A stretch of 22,834 nt of DNA from a virus: the IMG/VR virus record IMGVR_UViG_3300035698_027931, positions 1 through 22,834 of that record; one strand, given 5' to 3'. The position numbers and the translations under genes were made by a program. This document shows, one piece after another, positions 14,622-21,844 of the stretch. The notes beneath the pieces were generated by a model that worked only from the letters and a program-made list of their open reading frames with translations, was not told where the DNA came from and did no database searches. The stretch's first letter is position 1. Each line of letters opens with the position of its first letter.

Positions 14622-15194
14622 TCAGTTAATAAGAAAAAACTTATTTTCTTCTTCACCAATAAGTTTCTTGCCACGAGCCAACCACCGAAGATGATTTTTG
14701 CAACGAGCTGCAGTGAGGCCAGTCTTTTCAGCAAAGGTTTCAACCTTCCGAGGATTTTTGGTGAGGTAAGCATTTATCTGTGCTGCCTGAGAACCTTTTC
14801 TGCAGCCTAACTTATCTTTTCCTGCAGATGCCTTGGCTTTCTTAGCCGGCTTCTCTTCCTCTTCTTCCTCTTCTTCCTCTTCTTCCTCTTCTTCCTCTTC
14901 TTCCTCTGCTTCCTCTTTATTAGCCTTCTTGGCTTTTTTACCCTTCTTGCCCTTCTTGGCTTTCTTCTTCGGAGCATCTTCCTCGGCGGCGACAATAATT
15001 TTATCGGCAGCGAGGAGATTGTCAAGGATTGCATCGTATTTTTCATCCTCAACGGTTACATCCTCGTCTACTTCGTCCATGGTGTCTAATAGTTTCTTCC
15101 CCAATCGTTTGTTGTCCCATTTCGTTGAAATTATGTGCCCCAACTTTTTGAGCAACTCTATTGCTTCTTTTCTTGTGACTTGTACAGTTTTCAT
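14622..15194 (-). CDS. winged-helix DNA-binding protein with Lys/Glu-rich linker
   Basis: A 190-residue protein in three parts. Residues 1-75 are helical, with an Asp/Glu-rich stretch (DEVDEDVTVEDEKYD). The middle is low complexity: a Lys/Ala run (KKKAKKGKKGKKAKKANK) and then about 20 consecutive Glu. The C-terminal 60 residues look like a winged-helix domain: SQAAQINAYLTKNPRKVETFAEKTGLTAARCKNHLRWL with a wing ending KFFLIN. It probably binds DNA; the histone-like basic run and acidic run suggest chromatin-like or partner-recruiting functions. Coordination with the neighbouring helicase and cassette is possible but unproven. The ATG at 15194 has AAAGGGTGTAAA upstream; starts further upstream lack a site. 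Confidence 0.65.
   Translation of the reverse strand: MKTVQVTRKEAIELLKKLGHIISTKWDNKRLGKKLLDTMDEVDEDVTVEDEKYDAILDNLLAADKIIVAAEEDAPKKKAKKGKKGKKAKKANKEEAEEEEEEEEEEEEEEEEEEKPAKKAKASAGKDKLGCRKGSQAAQINAYLTKNPRKVETFAEKTGLTAARCKNHLRWLARGKKLIGEEENKFFLIN
14851..14915 (-). repeat. 9-bp tandem repeat encoding poly-glutamate
   Basis: The plus strand shows repeated TTCTTCCTC units in perfect or near-perfect phase, giving about 20 Glu codons (GAA/GAG) on the minus strand. In-frame expansion or loss by slippage would change only the run length. Confidence 0.85.
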
Positions 15195-15240
15195 TTTACA
15201 CCCTTTCAATAAATGGTTAAACGGTTAATTTTCCTCTACT

Positions 15241-15275
15241 CTTATACATCGTTAATCACATCTGTTTTGAAACAA
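15241..15275 (-). promoter_or_regulatory. palindromic regulatory element, copy B
   Basis: On the minus strand TTGTTTCAAAACA is followed six bases later by ATTAACGAT and then TATAAG. This mirrors copy A at 4030-4064 (same 13-mer, then ATTTACGAT and ATAAG). The core TGTTTTGAAACA (15263-15274 plus strand) is a 5-bp inverted repeat with a two-base centre. It lies between the DnaB-like stop at 15285 and the winged-helix start at 15194. A promoter with an operator fits the location; no known consensus is matched. Confidence 0.45.
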
Positions 15276-15284
15276 GATTTTCTT

Positions 15285-16682
15285 CTAAAATGAACTTTTT
15301 ATTGCAGGGTTGCCTATCCATAAGTTGCCGGCAGAGCACACACATTTATATTTATTAAAGCTCCGCTCCCGTAGGAATATCCAATTTAGCCTTGTTATCC
15401 CTTGTTCTTTCTCGTCCTCTGTTTGGTTTATACCCAGCATACCTGTAACATGAGCTGCTTTTCTTTTGTCTTCACTAAAATTTTTCTCGGTTAATAATTG
15501 TTTGTCATAGGCGTCTGCGTCTGCCTGAGTAGCAGTTACTACAAGACAATGATATGTTTGAGATAAAGACCTTAATTGTTTCCAGGTATTATTTATTCTG
15601 TCTCTTCCCTCTAATCCTTGCCAAGACATATCCAAAATATCAGCATAATCTATAATAATTATATCAGGCACCCAGTTTTCTATCTCCCATTGTTGAAGGA
15701 TACTCTTAATTCCTTGTACACTTAATGAACTATTAGGATGACAAGAAAGTTTGAGTAAAGGGTTTTTTGTCCGGAGTCTCTTTTTCATTAAAAATTTACA
15801 GGATTTTACAGCTTTGGCATAAGTTAATGGTTTCTTGAATGTCTTTTTTTTGTACGACATTTGAATTTGATAATTTTCTTCTTTGTTTATTTTAATTTTA
15901 ATCGGGTAATAAATCTTTTGTGGAAAGAGAGGATGACGAGAAGCTCTTACCATAAACCTTCGCATTATTTGGTGCTGGCTATTGTCTCCAGCCTCAAAAA
16001 AAGCAACCTTCCTCCGTTTCATTAAACCTCTGTATGCCACATCTAATAGCCACCAACTCTTACCTACTTTTTCTCGTCCTAAAAAAGCAACAAACCCATC
16101 TCGTTCAAAAGAGTCTTTGAAAAACTTACCAAGATCTCCAGGGTATATAATCAAGGGGTCGCTTTTTTGATCAAAAGCTTCTCTAATTGCCTCTTTATTC
16201 TGTAAAACATCTATACCCTCTCCTCCTCCTAATTCTATATGGTTAAAACTGGTGACGTTATTATTTGCTTTTTCAACCTTTCCTCTGTCTAAATCTCCTT
16301 CAACTACATCCACAAGCCTTTCTAACTTTACCCGGTTGAAATATGTACCTGCAAGGTCTATAAGATAATCACTGTTGGATTGATGTTTTAATGTTTTATA
16401 TTGTCTATTTAAACTTTCAAGGAATTTTTCTATTAACTGTACAATTTTTTTATCGTCCACTTCCTCAGCCCAGGTCTCGTAGATACTTTCGACATGAGCC
16501 ATCGGTGGTTTTTCATATTGTCTGTAAAAATCTATACACCAGTTTGCAATGATGTTAGCGTACCTGTTTCGAAATAAATTCGGTTGCCATTTAGAACAGA
16601 TACGTCCCAGCACCACCTTATCTACAATCATAGCGATGAGGACGAGTTTTTCTTCTCTATCTTCTTTTTTAGTTATCTTCAT
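15285..16682 (-). CDS. DnaB-like replicative DNA helicase
   Basis: A 465-residue RecA-fold helicase of the DnaB/gp41 type. An N-terminal helical domain (residues 1-100) is followed by a linker and the ATPase. The P-loop is GREKVGKSWWLL (202-213), EAGDN near 230-235 takes the place of the catalytic-glutamate strand, Walker B is DIIIIDYADIL, and VVTATQADADAY is the sensor/Q-type strand. The C-terminal arginine-finger region is INQTEDEKEQGITRLNWIFLRERSF. It would unwind the fork and pair with the primase at 18137-19012. Its start overlaps the stop of the upstream winged-helix gene (ATGA), the usual place for a helicase loader or initiator partner. Confidence 0.85.
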   Translation of the reverse strand: MKITKKEDREEKLVLIAMIVDKVVLGRICSKWQPNLFRNRYANIIANWCIDFYRQYEKPPMAHVESIYETWAEEVDDKKIVQLIEKFLESLNRQYKTLKHQSNSDYLIDLAGTYFNRVKLERLVDVVEGDLDRGKVEKANNNVTSFNHIELGGGEGIDVLQNKEAIREAFDQKSDPLIIYPGDLGKFFKDSFERDGFVAFLGREKVGKSWWLLDVAYRGLMKRRKVAFFEAGDNSQHQIMRRFMVRASRHPLFPQKIYYPIKIKINKEENYQIQMSYKKKTFKKPLTYAKAVKSCKFLMKKRLRTKNPLLKLSCHPNSSLSVQGIKSILQQWEIENWVPDIIIIDYADILDMSWQGLEGRDRINNTWKQLRSLSQTYHCLVVTATQADADAYDKQLLTEKNFSEDKRKAAHVTGMLGINQTEDEKEQGITRLNWIFLRERSFNKYKCVCSAGNLWIGNPAIKSSF

Positions 16683-17824
16683 TTACTTACCTGTCCTATT
16701 ATTTTTATATACTTATCCCACCTAGTTGGATCATTACAATAATCTGCTGTCCAAGCTCGACCTCTCCGCTGGAATGAGCCACTGTTTGCATCAAATATGT
16801 GTTTGACTAGGTTACCATACCAGTTCGTCCATGTGTGGATCTGCTCGTGTGTTCTCAATAGATGTAGGTATACAAAGCTGGACGGTGATTCGAGCTTATT
16901 ACTGAGAAACTTGATTAATCTTTGTGTCGACCTATCTCCTTTCGCTTTCTCGTATGCTTTTTTATGCCTTTTCAGATAGGCTTTATAATTCTCGAGGGAT
17001 AAGGTAATAACTTCTGGTAAATCTACGGCTGAACCTTTCGGCCAGTTAAGTATCTTTAATTTAGAAAGGATCTTCTTACCTTCTTTTGAAAGATCTGCTG
17101 GTTTGATTCGTTTTGATTGCGGATGATCTCGTTTATCTCTTTTTATTGCATCTTCAATCATCAGGAATTTGGTGCGGAAAGATCTTCCAGTATATGCTCC
17201 TGGTACATAAGCATCTCCGCATTTGTTGGAGTACCATTTAAGGGCAGTGGTGATTCTTTTCTTATCCACTTCTTCTTCTACTCTTAATTTACGGAAAGAT
17301 GAGGACCAATCGGAGATGGACATTGTTTTGTTTAATCCTCTTCTTTTCTTTATTATCTTTCTTAATCTTTCAGCACATCTTTCATCGAAGGTGGGTAACT
17401 TAGTCTTTTTTTGTTTTTGGTTTACTTTTTGTTTTTTTATATTATTTGTATTCTCTGTAGTATTCTCTGTTATAGAATAGTAAGTTTCTTGCGATTCGTT
17501 TAGTAAGGTTCTTACTATTCGGGCTTTAATTTTATAATGTAAAATTGGATTCCCATTCGCTTTGATAACCTTTGTTTCAAGTACGTTGAGAGATACTAAT
17601 TTTCTGCGTACAATATCTTGTTGATAACGAGATAATGAAGTCTCTTCCTCTATTTTATTTTTGGTTTTGTAAATAAACCCGTCTTCACGGGAACCTTTAT
17701 CACCCCAGTAATATAATTGCTGGAAATATAGAGCTGCATTTACGCTACCAAATAGTTTTGCAAGAATCGGGTAAAAGGCTATAGGTTTTTCTAATGGGAG
17801 CATAATTTTATATGTGTTGTTCAT
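16679..17824 (-). CDS. winged-helix replication protein, initiator or helicase-loader candidate
   Basis: A 381-residue protein. Residues 10-85 match the winged-helix pattern of phage replication proteins (FYPILAKLFGSVNAALYFQQLYYW, then DGFIYKTKNKIEEETSLSRYQQDIVRRKLVSLNVLE). A lysine/glutamine linker around 125-145 is followed by a helical middle (DWSSSFRKLRVEEEVDKKRITTALKWYSNKCGD) and a C-terminal third rich in Trp, Tyr and basic residues. I see no Walker motif. Such proteins often bind the origin or carry the DnaB helicase to it, and overlap with the DnaB-like gene (ATGA) fits. The ATG has a moderate AGGATACACTA site. No confident domain hit beyond the winged helix; role by context. Confidence 0.6.
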   Translation of the reverse strand: MNNTYKIMLPLEKPIAFYPILAKLFGSVNAALYFQQLYYWGDKGSREDGFIYKTKNKIEEETSLSRYQQDIVRRKLVSLNVLETKVIKANGNPILHYKIKARIVRTLLNESQETYYSITENTTENTNNIKKQKVNQKQKKTKLPTFDERCAERLRKIIKKRRGLNKTMSISDWSSSFRKLRVEEEVDKKRITTALKWYSNKCGDAYVPGAYTGRSFRTKFLMIEDAIKRDKRDHPQSKRIKPADLSKEGKKILSKLKILNWPKGSAVDLPEVITLSLENYKAYLKRHKKAYEKAKGDRSTQRLIKFLSNKLESPSSFVYLHLLRTHEQIHTWTNWYGNLVKHIFDANSGSFQRRGRAWTADYCNDPTRWDKYIKIIGQVSK

Positions 17825-17840
17825 TAGTGTATCCTATTGT

Positions 17841-18125
17841 TTAATTTTTAAGTTTAATCGGTTTTAACGTCTGGACAGCCTTCGTGAGATTTTTGTTTAG
17901 AGCTTTAATCTCCTTAACCAGTTCATCTAGGCTTTCTGTTTCAAACCCTCGTATTTTATGGGTCGAAGCACTTTCAATTGCCTCAAGAAGTGTACGGTAG
18001 TAACCAATCATTTTCCATTCTTCCTGTCCCTTCCTCTTCCCGGTTTTCATTACTACTTTATGTTGTAAGAGGAAATTAAAAGGATCAGTTGTGATACGCC
18101 AATTTTTAATCAATGGTATAAACAT
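17841..18125 (-). CDS. small phage protein (DUF5405-like pattern)
   Basis: A 94-residue protein with NWRITTDPFNFLLQHKVV, then GQEEWKMIGYYRTLLEAIESA and a C-terminal amphipathic helix (LDELVKEIKALNKNLTKAVQTL). This pattern (W-x-I-x-x-D, aromatic, then W and YY with a following helix) recalls small phage proteins grouped as DUF5405, whose function is unknown. A strong ribosome binding site (AAGGAGACATAAC then ATG) suggests high expression. It sits between primase and the initiator candidate, so a replication accessory role is a context guess. Family naming is from memory and uncertain. Confidence 0.65.
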   Translation of the reverse strand: MFIPLIKNWRITTDPFNFLLQHKVVMKTGKRKGQEEWKMIGYYRTLLEAIESASTHKIRGFETESLDELVKEIKALNKNLTKAVQTLKPIKLKN

Positions 18126-18136
18126 GTTATGTCTCC

Positions 18137-19012
18137 TTACGAAAGAAAATCACGTAATTGTTTAATTTCTAATACACTTGATTCAGCTGCATCTTTACCA
18201 TCTAATATCGCATTATATGTTTCTCCGTCATAGTTTTGCAGGATGTTACAAAGTTTAATAGCTCTTTTTTGTGCTCCGTCGTCACTGTCAAAACAAACGA
18301 GACGTCTGGGATACTGTGTCATAATGTATATTTGGGCAGAAGTAGTTGCGACACCTAACGTCGCTACTGCTCCAGGACCTATCTTCCAAGCGTCGAAAGG
18401 ACCTTCTGTTATAATAATCGACCGCTTACAATAATCCATGCCGTATAAAATTTCTTTGTGTCCAATTACTTCTTCTTTTAATGAAGCAGATAGATATCTA
18501 GGAGCCTCACCCTCGTCGGTGATTTTTCTTGTTGTCCAGCTTATTGTTTTACCGTGATAAATGATAGGAATAAATATCCTCCATGATAATCTATTACTAA
18601 CACCTATTCCTTTAATCTCCCATGTGTTTTCTAATTCTTTCCAGTCAAACCCTCTTACTCTTAAGTATTCTTTATGTCTCTTTTTTAATGGTTTTATATT
18701 GTTAGGAAGAGAGAGTTTACCCCTCGGCATTTCTCTATCAGGTATTATATCGTTAATTTTGAGGTCTTTGAGAAGGTACTTGCATTTACCAGGGGGAAGA
18801 TCAAGAAGCATTGATAAGGTTTCTAATAATGGGTGACCACCACATCTCCAACAAGAAACATTACCTGCAGAAGTGGAGTATCCCATATGGTATTTGAGCA
18901 TGTTTTTACCACAGTAAGGGCAATCAAATTGAATCCATCCCGGCCTTGCATGGTGATGAGAGGATGGAGCAATGGGTATATTAAATTGAAGAAGAATATC
19001 TCGAAATGTCAT
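18137..19012 (-). CDS. DnaG-type primase (zinc finger and TOPRIM domains)
   Basis: A 291-residue primase. A zinc-binding domain has Cys31-x2-Cys34 (FDCPYCG) and Cys54-x2-Cys57 (SCWRCGG). A linker (residues 90-145) and a beta strand region (WRIFIPIIYHGKTISWTTR) lead to TOPRIM: ITEGPFDAWKIG (Glu203) and VCFDSDDGAQKRA (Asp242, Asp244). It is shorter than cellular DnaG because it has no C-terminal helicase-binding domain, as is usual in phages with a split primase-helicase. It would prime lagging-strand synthesis with the DnaB-like helicase at 15285-16682. The start overlaps the ribbon-helix-helix gene (ATGA). Confidence 0.9.
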   Translation of the reverse strand: MTFRDILLQFNIPIAPSSHHHARPGWIQFDCPYCGKNMLKYHMGYSTSAGNVSCWRCGGHPLLETLSMLLDLPPGKCKYLLKDLKINDIIPDREMPRGKLSLPNNIKPLKKRHKEYLRVRGFDWKELENTWEIKGIGVSNRLSWRIFIPIIYHGKTISWTTRKITDEGEAPRYLSASLKEEVIGHKEILYGMDYCKRSIIITEGPFDAWKIGPGAVATLGVATTSAQIYIMTQYPRRLVCFDSDDGAQKRAIKLCNILQNYDGETYNAILDGKDAAESSVLEIKQLRDFLS

Positions 19013-19179
19013 TTTACTGACCTTAGTTGTTTCCTCATCATTTCTACAATGGTATCTGTCATTGTTTTACCACGTCTGGAGCACCAGGCTTTAAATTGAA
19101 GTTTGACATCGAGCGGCACACTTTTAAGATAAAGAAATGTGAGTTCGATGTTTCTTTTTCTTACGTTTTTTCGAGTCAT
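19009..19179 (-). CDS. ribbon-helix-helix (CopG/Arc-type) miniprotein (56 aa)
   Basis: A 56-residue protein: a basic start (MTRKNVRKRN), then LKSVPLDVKLQFKAWCSRR (strand plus helix 1), then GKTMTDTIVEMMRKQLR (turn and helix 2). This is the size and pattern of a ribbon-helix-helix repressor subunit, which binds DNA as a dimer. Its first 56 bases overlap the end of the SNF2-like helicase gene in another frame, and its stop overlaps the primase start (ATGA). Shine-Dalgarno AGGAACC lies seven bases before ATG. It may autoregulate this replication block. No operator can be assigned. Confidence 0.7.
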   Translation of the reverse strand: MTRKNVRKRNIELTFLYLKSVPLDVKLQFKAWCSRRGKTMTDTIVEMMRKQLRSVK

Positions 19180-20554
19180 TTTTGGTTCCTAAAAATAAAG
19201 ATTTTTCTAATTGCGAGAATATGTTTCGTTTATTAGTCGTTATTTCTCCACCGTCTAAAACTTTGTTTACTGTTTTTTGTTTTTTTTGTATGATCCGACA
19301 AAGGTCCTCTTCTATTGTATTTGTTGCTACCAAATAATAAATAATGGCTTTTTTAGTTTGACCGATACGATGAATTCTGTCTTCTGCCTGAGTATGGTTT
19401 CCGGGCACCCAATCTATTTCGACAAATGCTACAGTGCTAGCGGCGGTTAATGTGATCCCAGTTCCAGCAGCCTTTATGTTACCAATAAAGAGTCGGGTGG
19501 TTTTTTTATTTTGGAAAGCTTCGACTGCTTTTTGTCTGTCTTTTAGTTTTACACTACCGTCAACCAACACGGCCTTGTTTTTATATCTTTCATAGAGGGG
19601 ATGGAGTATTTTTTTATGGATACCAAAGATCACAAGTTTGCCATCGTTCTCTTCGAAAAAGTTATCTATCCAGTTTTGGATGCTTTTCATTTTTAGTTGA
19701 GCAGCCAGGCGTTTTAAATAGCCTATTCTAATCCTTGCTTTTCCTTTTGCTTTTTTGGCCCGTGCTGCCTTAGCAAGAGAGTGCTTTTCAAGCCATTTAA
19801 TAAAGTCTGTTTTAGCGCTAAGGTATTCGCGTGGGTTTTGGATAGGCAATGGTACTACATATCTAGTTTTGGGAGGGAGCTGTTTTTCTACTTGGGATTT
19901 GAGTCGTCGTATCATTCCTAAATCTTTAATTCTTCTATTTAGTTCTTTGATATGTTTTGCCCCATTAAAATTCCAACCCCAGTATGTGAATTGGGGGTCG
20001 CAATATCTCGTTACAAAAGAGGAGAAAGTGGGAAATTCTTTGGGCCATAGCATATTCAAAACAGGAAATAGTTCGACAGGCCGGCTGAGGATTGGTGTGC
20101 CACTCATAGCTATGAGATGAGGTATTTTGCGAGCATGTATTTTTATTTCTTTAGTACGGATAGTTTTTCGGTTCTTTACATAATGACATTCGTCGAGTAT
20201 TAGAATTTTTGGTTTAATGGCTGTTAAATAATCGCTCCAATACTGTACCAATTCGTAATTCATAATTAAAATATTTTTGTGTTGTTGGTGGAAGAGTATT
20301 TTTCTTGTCGGTGGTTTAGTCCCATTTATAATTTCAGTTCTTAGGTTAGTGTGTTCTACGGCTTGGGAACTCCAAACCCATTTTAGGTAAGCAGGGCAGA
20401 TGATAATGGCAGGACGGAGATCAGGTCGTTTTTTAAGGTATGTGAGGGCTTGTATAGTCTTGCCTAAACCCATTTCATCAGCAAGCAAAACTCTACCATT
20501 GAATTTTATGATTTTTCGTACACCTGATTTTTGATATCGTCTAAGTTTTGTCAA
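19124..20554 (-). CDS. SNF2-family DNA helicase/translocase
   Basis: A 476-residue SNF2-type ATPase. Motif I is ADEMGLGKTIQA (25-36), Ia ICPAYLKWVW, II LDECHYVKNR, III MSGTPI, and an SNF2-type insertion spans roughly 170-285. Motif IV/V includes VIFGIHKKIL and AGTGITLTAA, and motif VI is QAEDRIHRIGQ. It moves on double-stranded DNA; related SMARCAL1/HepA-type enzymes reanneal or remodel forks, and others displace proteins. I chose the TTG start at 20554: it has a strong GGAGG eight bases upstream and the protein begins in the conserved LRRYQKSGV motif. The C-terminus is basic (KKRKKKKHR). It overlaps the ribbon-helix-helix gene by 56 bases. It heads the primase-helicase set, so fork restart is a plausible role. 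Confidence 0.9.
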   Translation of the reverse strand: MTKLRRYQKSGVRKIIKFNGRVLLADEMGLGKTIQALTYLKKRPDLRPAIIICPAYLKWVWSSQAVEHTNLRTEIINGTKPPTRKILFHQQHKNILIMNYELVQYWSDYLTAIKPKILILDECHYVKNRKTIRTKEIKIHARKIPHLIAMSGTPILSRPVELFPVLNMLWPKEFPTFSSFVTRYCDPQFTYWGWNFNGAKHIKELNRRIKDLGMIRRLKSQVEKQLPPKTRYVVPLPIQNPREYLSAKTDFIKWLEKHSLAKAARAKKAKGKARIRIGYLKRLAAQLKMKSIQNWIDNFFEENDGKLVIFGIHKKILHPLYERYKNKAVLVDGSVKLKDRQKAVEAFQNKKTTRLFIGNIKAAGTGITLTAASTVAFVEIDWVPGNHTQAEDRIHRIGQTKKAIIYYLVATNTIEEDLCRIIQKKQKTVNKVLDGGEITTNKRNIFSQLEKSLFLGTKNDSKKRKKKKHRTHISLS

Positions 20555-20587
20555 GTCGTTGACCTCCGTGTCGTTATTTTGACTTTG

Positions 20588-21106
20588 TTATTTTGATATT
20601 GCTTCTGTTATTTGGTTAAAGCTCTCTCGTATTTGTTTAGCAGACCAGCCGATCTTTAATAAATGCCGTCGGAGAACCGGTTTTACTTGTTTTGTAGAAC
20701 CACCCTTATTTTGAATTGTAGTTAGTAGTTCCTCCGGTGTTTTGAATACAAGAGAGAGGATGTGTTTTGCATCTTCTGAAAGTTCGTCGATGATATCAAT
20801 TCTATTAGAGGGTGGGTATTGTGCTATTTTGAAATCTTCGGGTCTCCTGCGGTGTGCAATCGCTTGTTTTCGTTGATGCTCCAGCATACCTCTCCATATA
20901 CAGAATGTCGTCCATGATGCAATATTAGATTTACCATTGTGCTTGCCGTATCCGTATTTTACAAAGTAGTAGTTTGAAATGCTGAGCAGTTCGTCAAATT
21001 CACCTCCATATGTTTTGATAAATTTGTGTATGGTGTAGTAGATGAGATTTTGTAGGTCTTGGTATGTTTCGGCGATGGGTTTTTTTGGAGTGAGTGTGGT
21101 GTCCAT
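20588..21106 (-). CDS. sigma-factor-like protein (candidate)
   Basis: A 172-residue protein. Residues 15-90 resemble sigma region 2: DLQNLIYYTIHKFIKTYGGEFDELLSIS, then ASWTTFCIWRGMLEHQRKQAIAHRRR, like the region 2.1-2.4 pattern of ECF-type and other small sigma factors. The C-terminal part has a helix pair (KQVKPVLRRHLL, GWSAKQIRESFNQI) where region 4 would lie, but it is not a clear match. It could direct host RNA polymerase to phage promoters such as the palindromic elements found here. An unrelated helical phage protein is a real alternative. The ATG at 21106 has AAGGA seven bases upstream; an upstream TTG at 21124 has none. Confidence 0.5.
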   Translation of the reverse strand: MDTTLTPKKPIAETYQDLQNLIYYTIHKFIKTYGGEFDELLSISNYYFVKYGYGKHNGKSNIASWTTFCIWRGMLEHQRKQAIAHRRRPEDFKIAQYPPSNRIDIIDELSEDAKHILSLVFKTPEELLTTIQNKGGSTKQVKPVLRRHLLKIGWSAKQIRESFNQITEAISK

Positions 21107-21219
21107 TGTGAAATCCTTTTCCAATATAGAGTTTAGATATTTAACACCGTTTAACTTATATTACTAATAATGAATTATATGTAAAGTAGTTTTTTACTTT
21201 TTTGTAAAATTAAATTTAC
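21107..21219 (-). promoter_or_regulatory. AT-rich intergenic region with -10-like hexamer
   Basis: A 113-bp gap upstream of the sigma-like gene. On the minus strand a perfect TATAAT is present (21174-21179), but no acceptable -35 box lies 16-18 bases upstream. A 6-bp inverted repeat (AAAGTA 21183-21188 with TACTTT 21195-21200) is next to it. A promoter for the helicase-primase block is possible; the support is thin. Confidence 0.25.
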
Positions 21220-21432
21220 TTAGTTTTTGTTTACTCTGTTACTTCTTCTTTCAGATCTAATAGCAGCTTTTCTCTCTTTTTTCCATTGTTTAATTTTTTG
21301 GCGGAGGTAGTAGCTGACTTTGTTAGCGTTCGGTAATCCCATTCCTGCAACCAGTATAGTAGCCTGTCTAGTACCGGCTTCTTTTGCTTCATTTGGATTC
21401 ATCGTATGTTGGTTTATAATGTGTTTGCTCAT
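21220..21432 (-). CDS. small basic hypothetical protein (70 aa)
   Basis: I do not recognise this 70-residue protein. It contains EAGTRQATILVAGMGLPNA, a short segment that might form a strand, then a strongly basic helix (YYLRQKIKQWKKERKAAIRSERRSNR). The charge suggests nucleic-acid or partner binding. The start shares bases with the stop of the HTH gene (TAATG) and has GGGAGATGAATA upstream, so the two are coupled and may work as a regulator pair. Confidence 0.6.
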   Translation of the reverse strand: MSKHIINQHTMNPNEAKEAGTRQATILVAGMGLPNANKVSYYLRQKIKQWKKERKAAIRSERRSNRVNKN

Positions 21433-21635
21433 TATTCATCTCCCTTTTTGACTAGGGTGTCTAAAGTGTTTAAAACTTTCGTGAGGTTGGCCGAGGTCAT
21501 GTCACTGCGACCAGCGAGGTAATTGTAGATTGTCTGGGAGTGTAAATCGGTTAAGCGACTGAGTTTTGCAATACTGATTTTTGCCAGTGCTAGGTTAGTT
21601 TGTATTTGTTTACGAAAATCGTTGTTGGAAGACAT
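21432..21635 (-). CDS. Cro/CI-type helix-turn-helix regulator (67 aa)
   Basis: A 67-residue XRE-like protein. The HTH is AKISIAKLSRLTDLHSQTIYNYLAGR (residues 18-43) followed by a helix (SANLTKVLNTLDTLVKK). The short length is that of Cro-type repressors with no C-terminal sensor domain. Preceded by AGGAGAATAGAT and a hairpin element (21641-21670), which may be a site of autoregulation. Its likely job is transcriptional control of the early region; targets cannot be assigned. Confidence 0.8.
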   Translation of the reverse strand: MSSNNDFRKQIQTNLALAKISIAKLSRLTDLHSQTIYNYLAGRSDMTSANLTKVLNTLDTLVKKGDE

Positions 21636-21640
21636 ATCTA

Positions 21641-21670
21641 TTCTCCTTTTTACGGCTCTGTCTTAGCCTC
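21641..21670 (-). promoter_or_regulatory. duplicated leader hairpin, copy 1
   Basis: A 30-bp element just before the HTH start. On the minus strand GGCT-AAGACAG-AGCC forms a 4-bp stem with a seven-base loop, followed by the AGGAGAA ribosome binding site. A near-identical element (24 of 30 positions) occurs at 21754-21783. The conserved loop core GACAG and stem GGC/GCC suggest an RNA-level site for a binding protein or translational control. Confidence 0.5.
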
Positions 21671-21730
21671 ATTCATTTAAACTTTATAGTTGGTATACGA
21701 GGTTTTGTTTATTTTTATTTTTCCTGGTTT

Positions 21731-21748
21731 CTATGTTATAAAAGGCAT
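21731..21748 (-). CDS. five-codon mini-ORF after leader copy 2 (possible leader peptide)
   Basis: ATG CCT TTT ATA ACA TAG follows an AGGAGAATAAGT site at ideal spacing. The encoded MPFIT is too short to be a functional domain. The strong initiation signal with immediate stop suggests a leader peptide or the remnant of a lost gene whose leader was duplicated. Translation is not shown. Confidence 0.3.
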   Translation of the reverse strand: MPFIT

Positions 21749-21753
21749 ACTTA

Positions 21754-21783
21754 TTCTCCTATATAAGGCGCTGTCATTGCCTC
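21754..21783 (-). promoter_or_regulatory. duplicated leader hairpin, copy 2
   Basis: On the minus strand GGCA-ATGACAG-CGCC gives a three-pair GGC/GCC stem with one A-C mismatch and a loop sharing GACAG with copy 1, followed by the same AGGAGAATA ribosome binding site. It differs from copy 1 (21641-21670) at six positions. Located in the 209-bp space between the 226-residue gene and the HTH gene. Confidence 0.5.
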
Positions 21784-21798
21784 TCTTGTCCGTACTCT

Positions 21799-21822
21799 AT
21801 ACCTGCCTTACAAAGCCGGTAT
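21799..21822 (-). other. RNA hairpin after the 226-aa gene
   Basis: The minus-strand RNA folds as AUACC/GGUAU (5 bp), one G-A mismatch, then GCUU/AGGC-type pairs (including a U-G wobble) closed by a UGUA loop. No U-run follows, so it is not a classic terminator. It may protect the mRNA 3' end, or form part of the structured leader above the HTH gene. Confidence 0.4.
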
Positions 21823-21844
21823 ATACCTTCTGTTTGTGTTTATT

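Noticed and set aside
14807-15228. Serine-rich plus-strand frame and Lys/Arg-rich alternative minus-strand frame over the winged-helix gene
   Set aside because: Both arise from the low-complexity Lys/Glu repeats read in other frames; the real gene has a ribosome binding site and a folded C-terminal domain.
21174-21179. Perfect TATAAT as a strong sigma-70 promoter
   Set aside because: No acceptable -35 box at 16-18 bases and AT-rich surroundings make chance likely; kept only as a low-confidence region.
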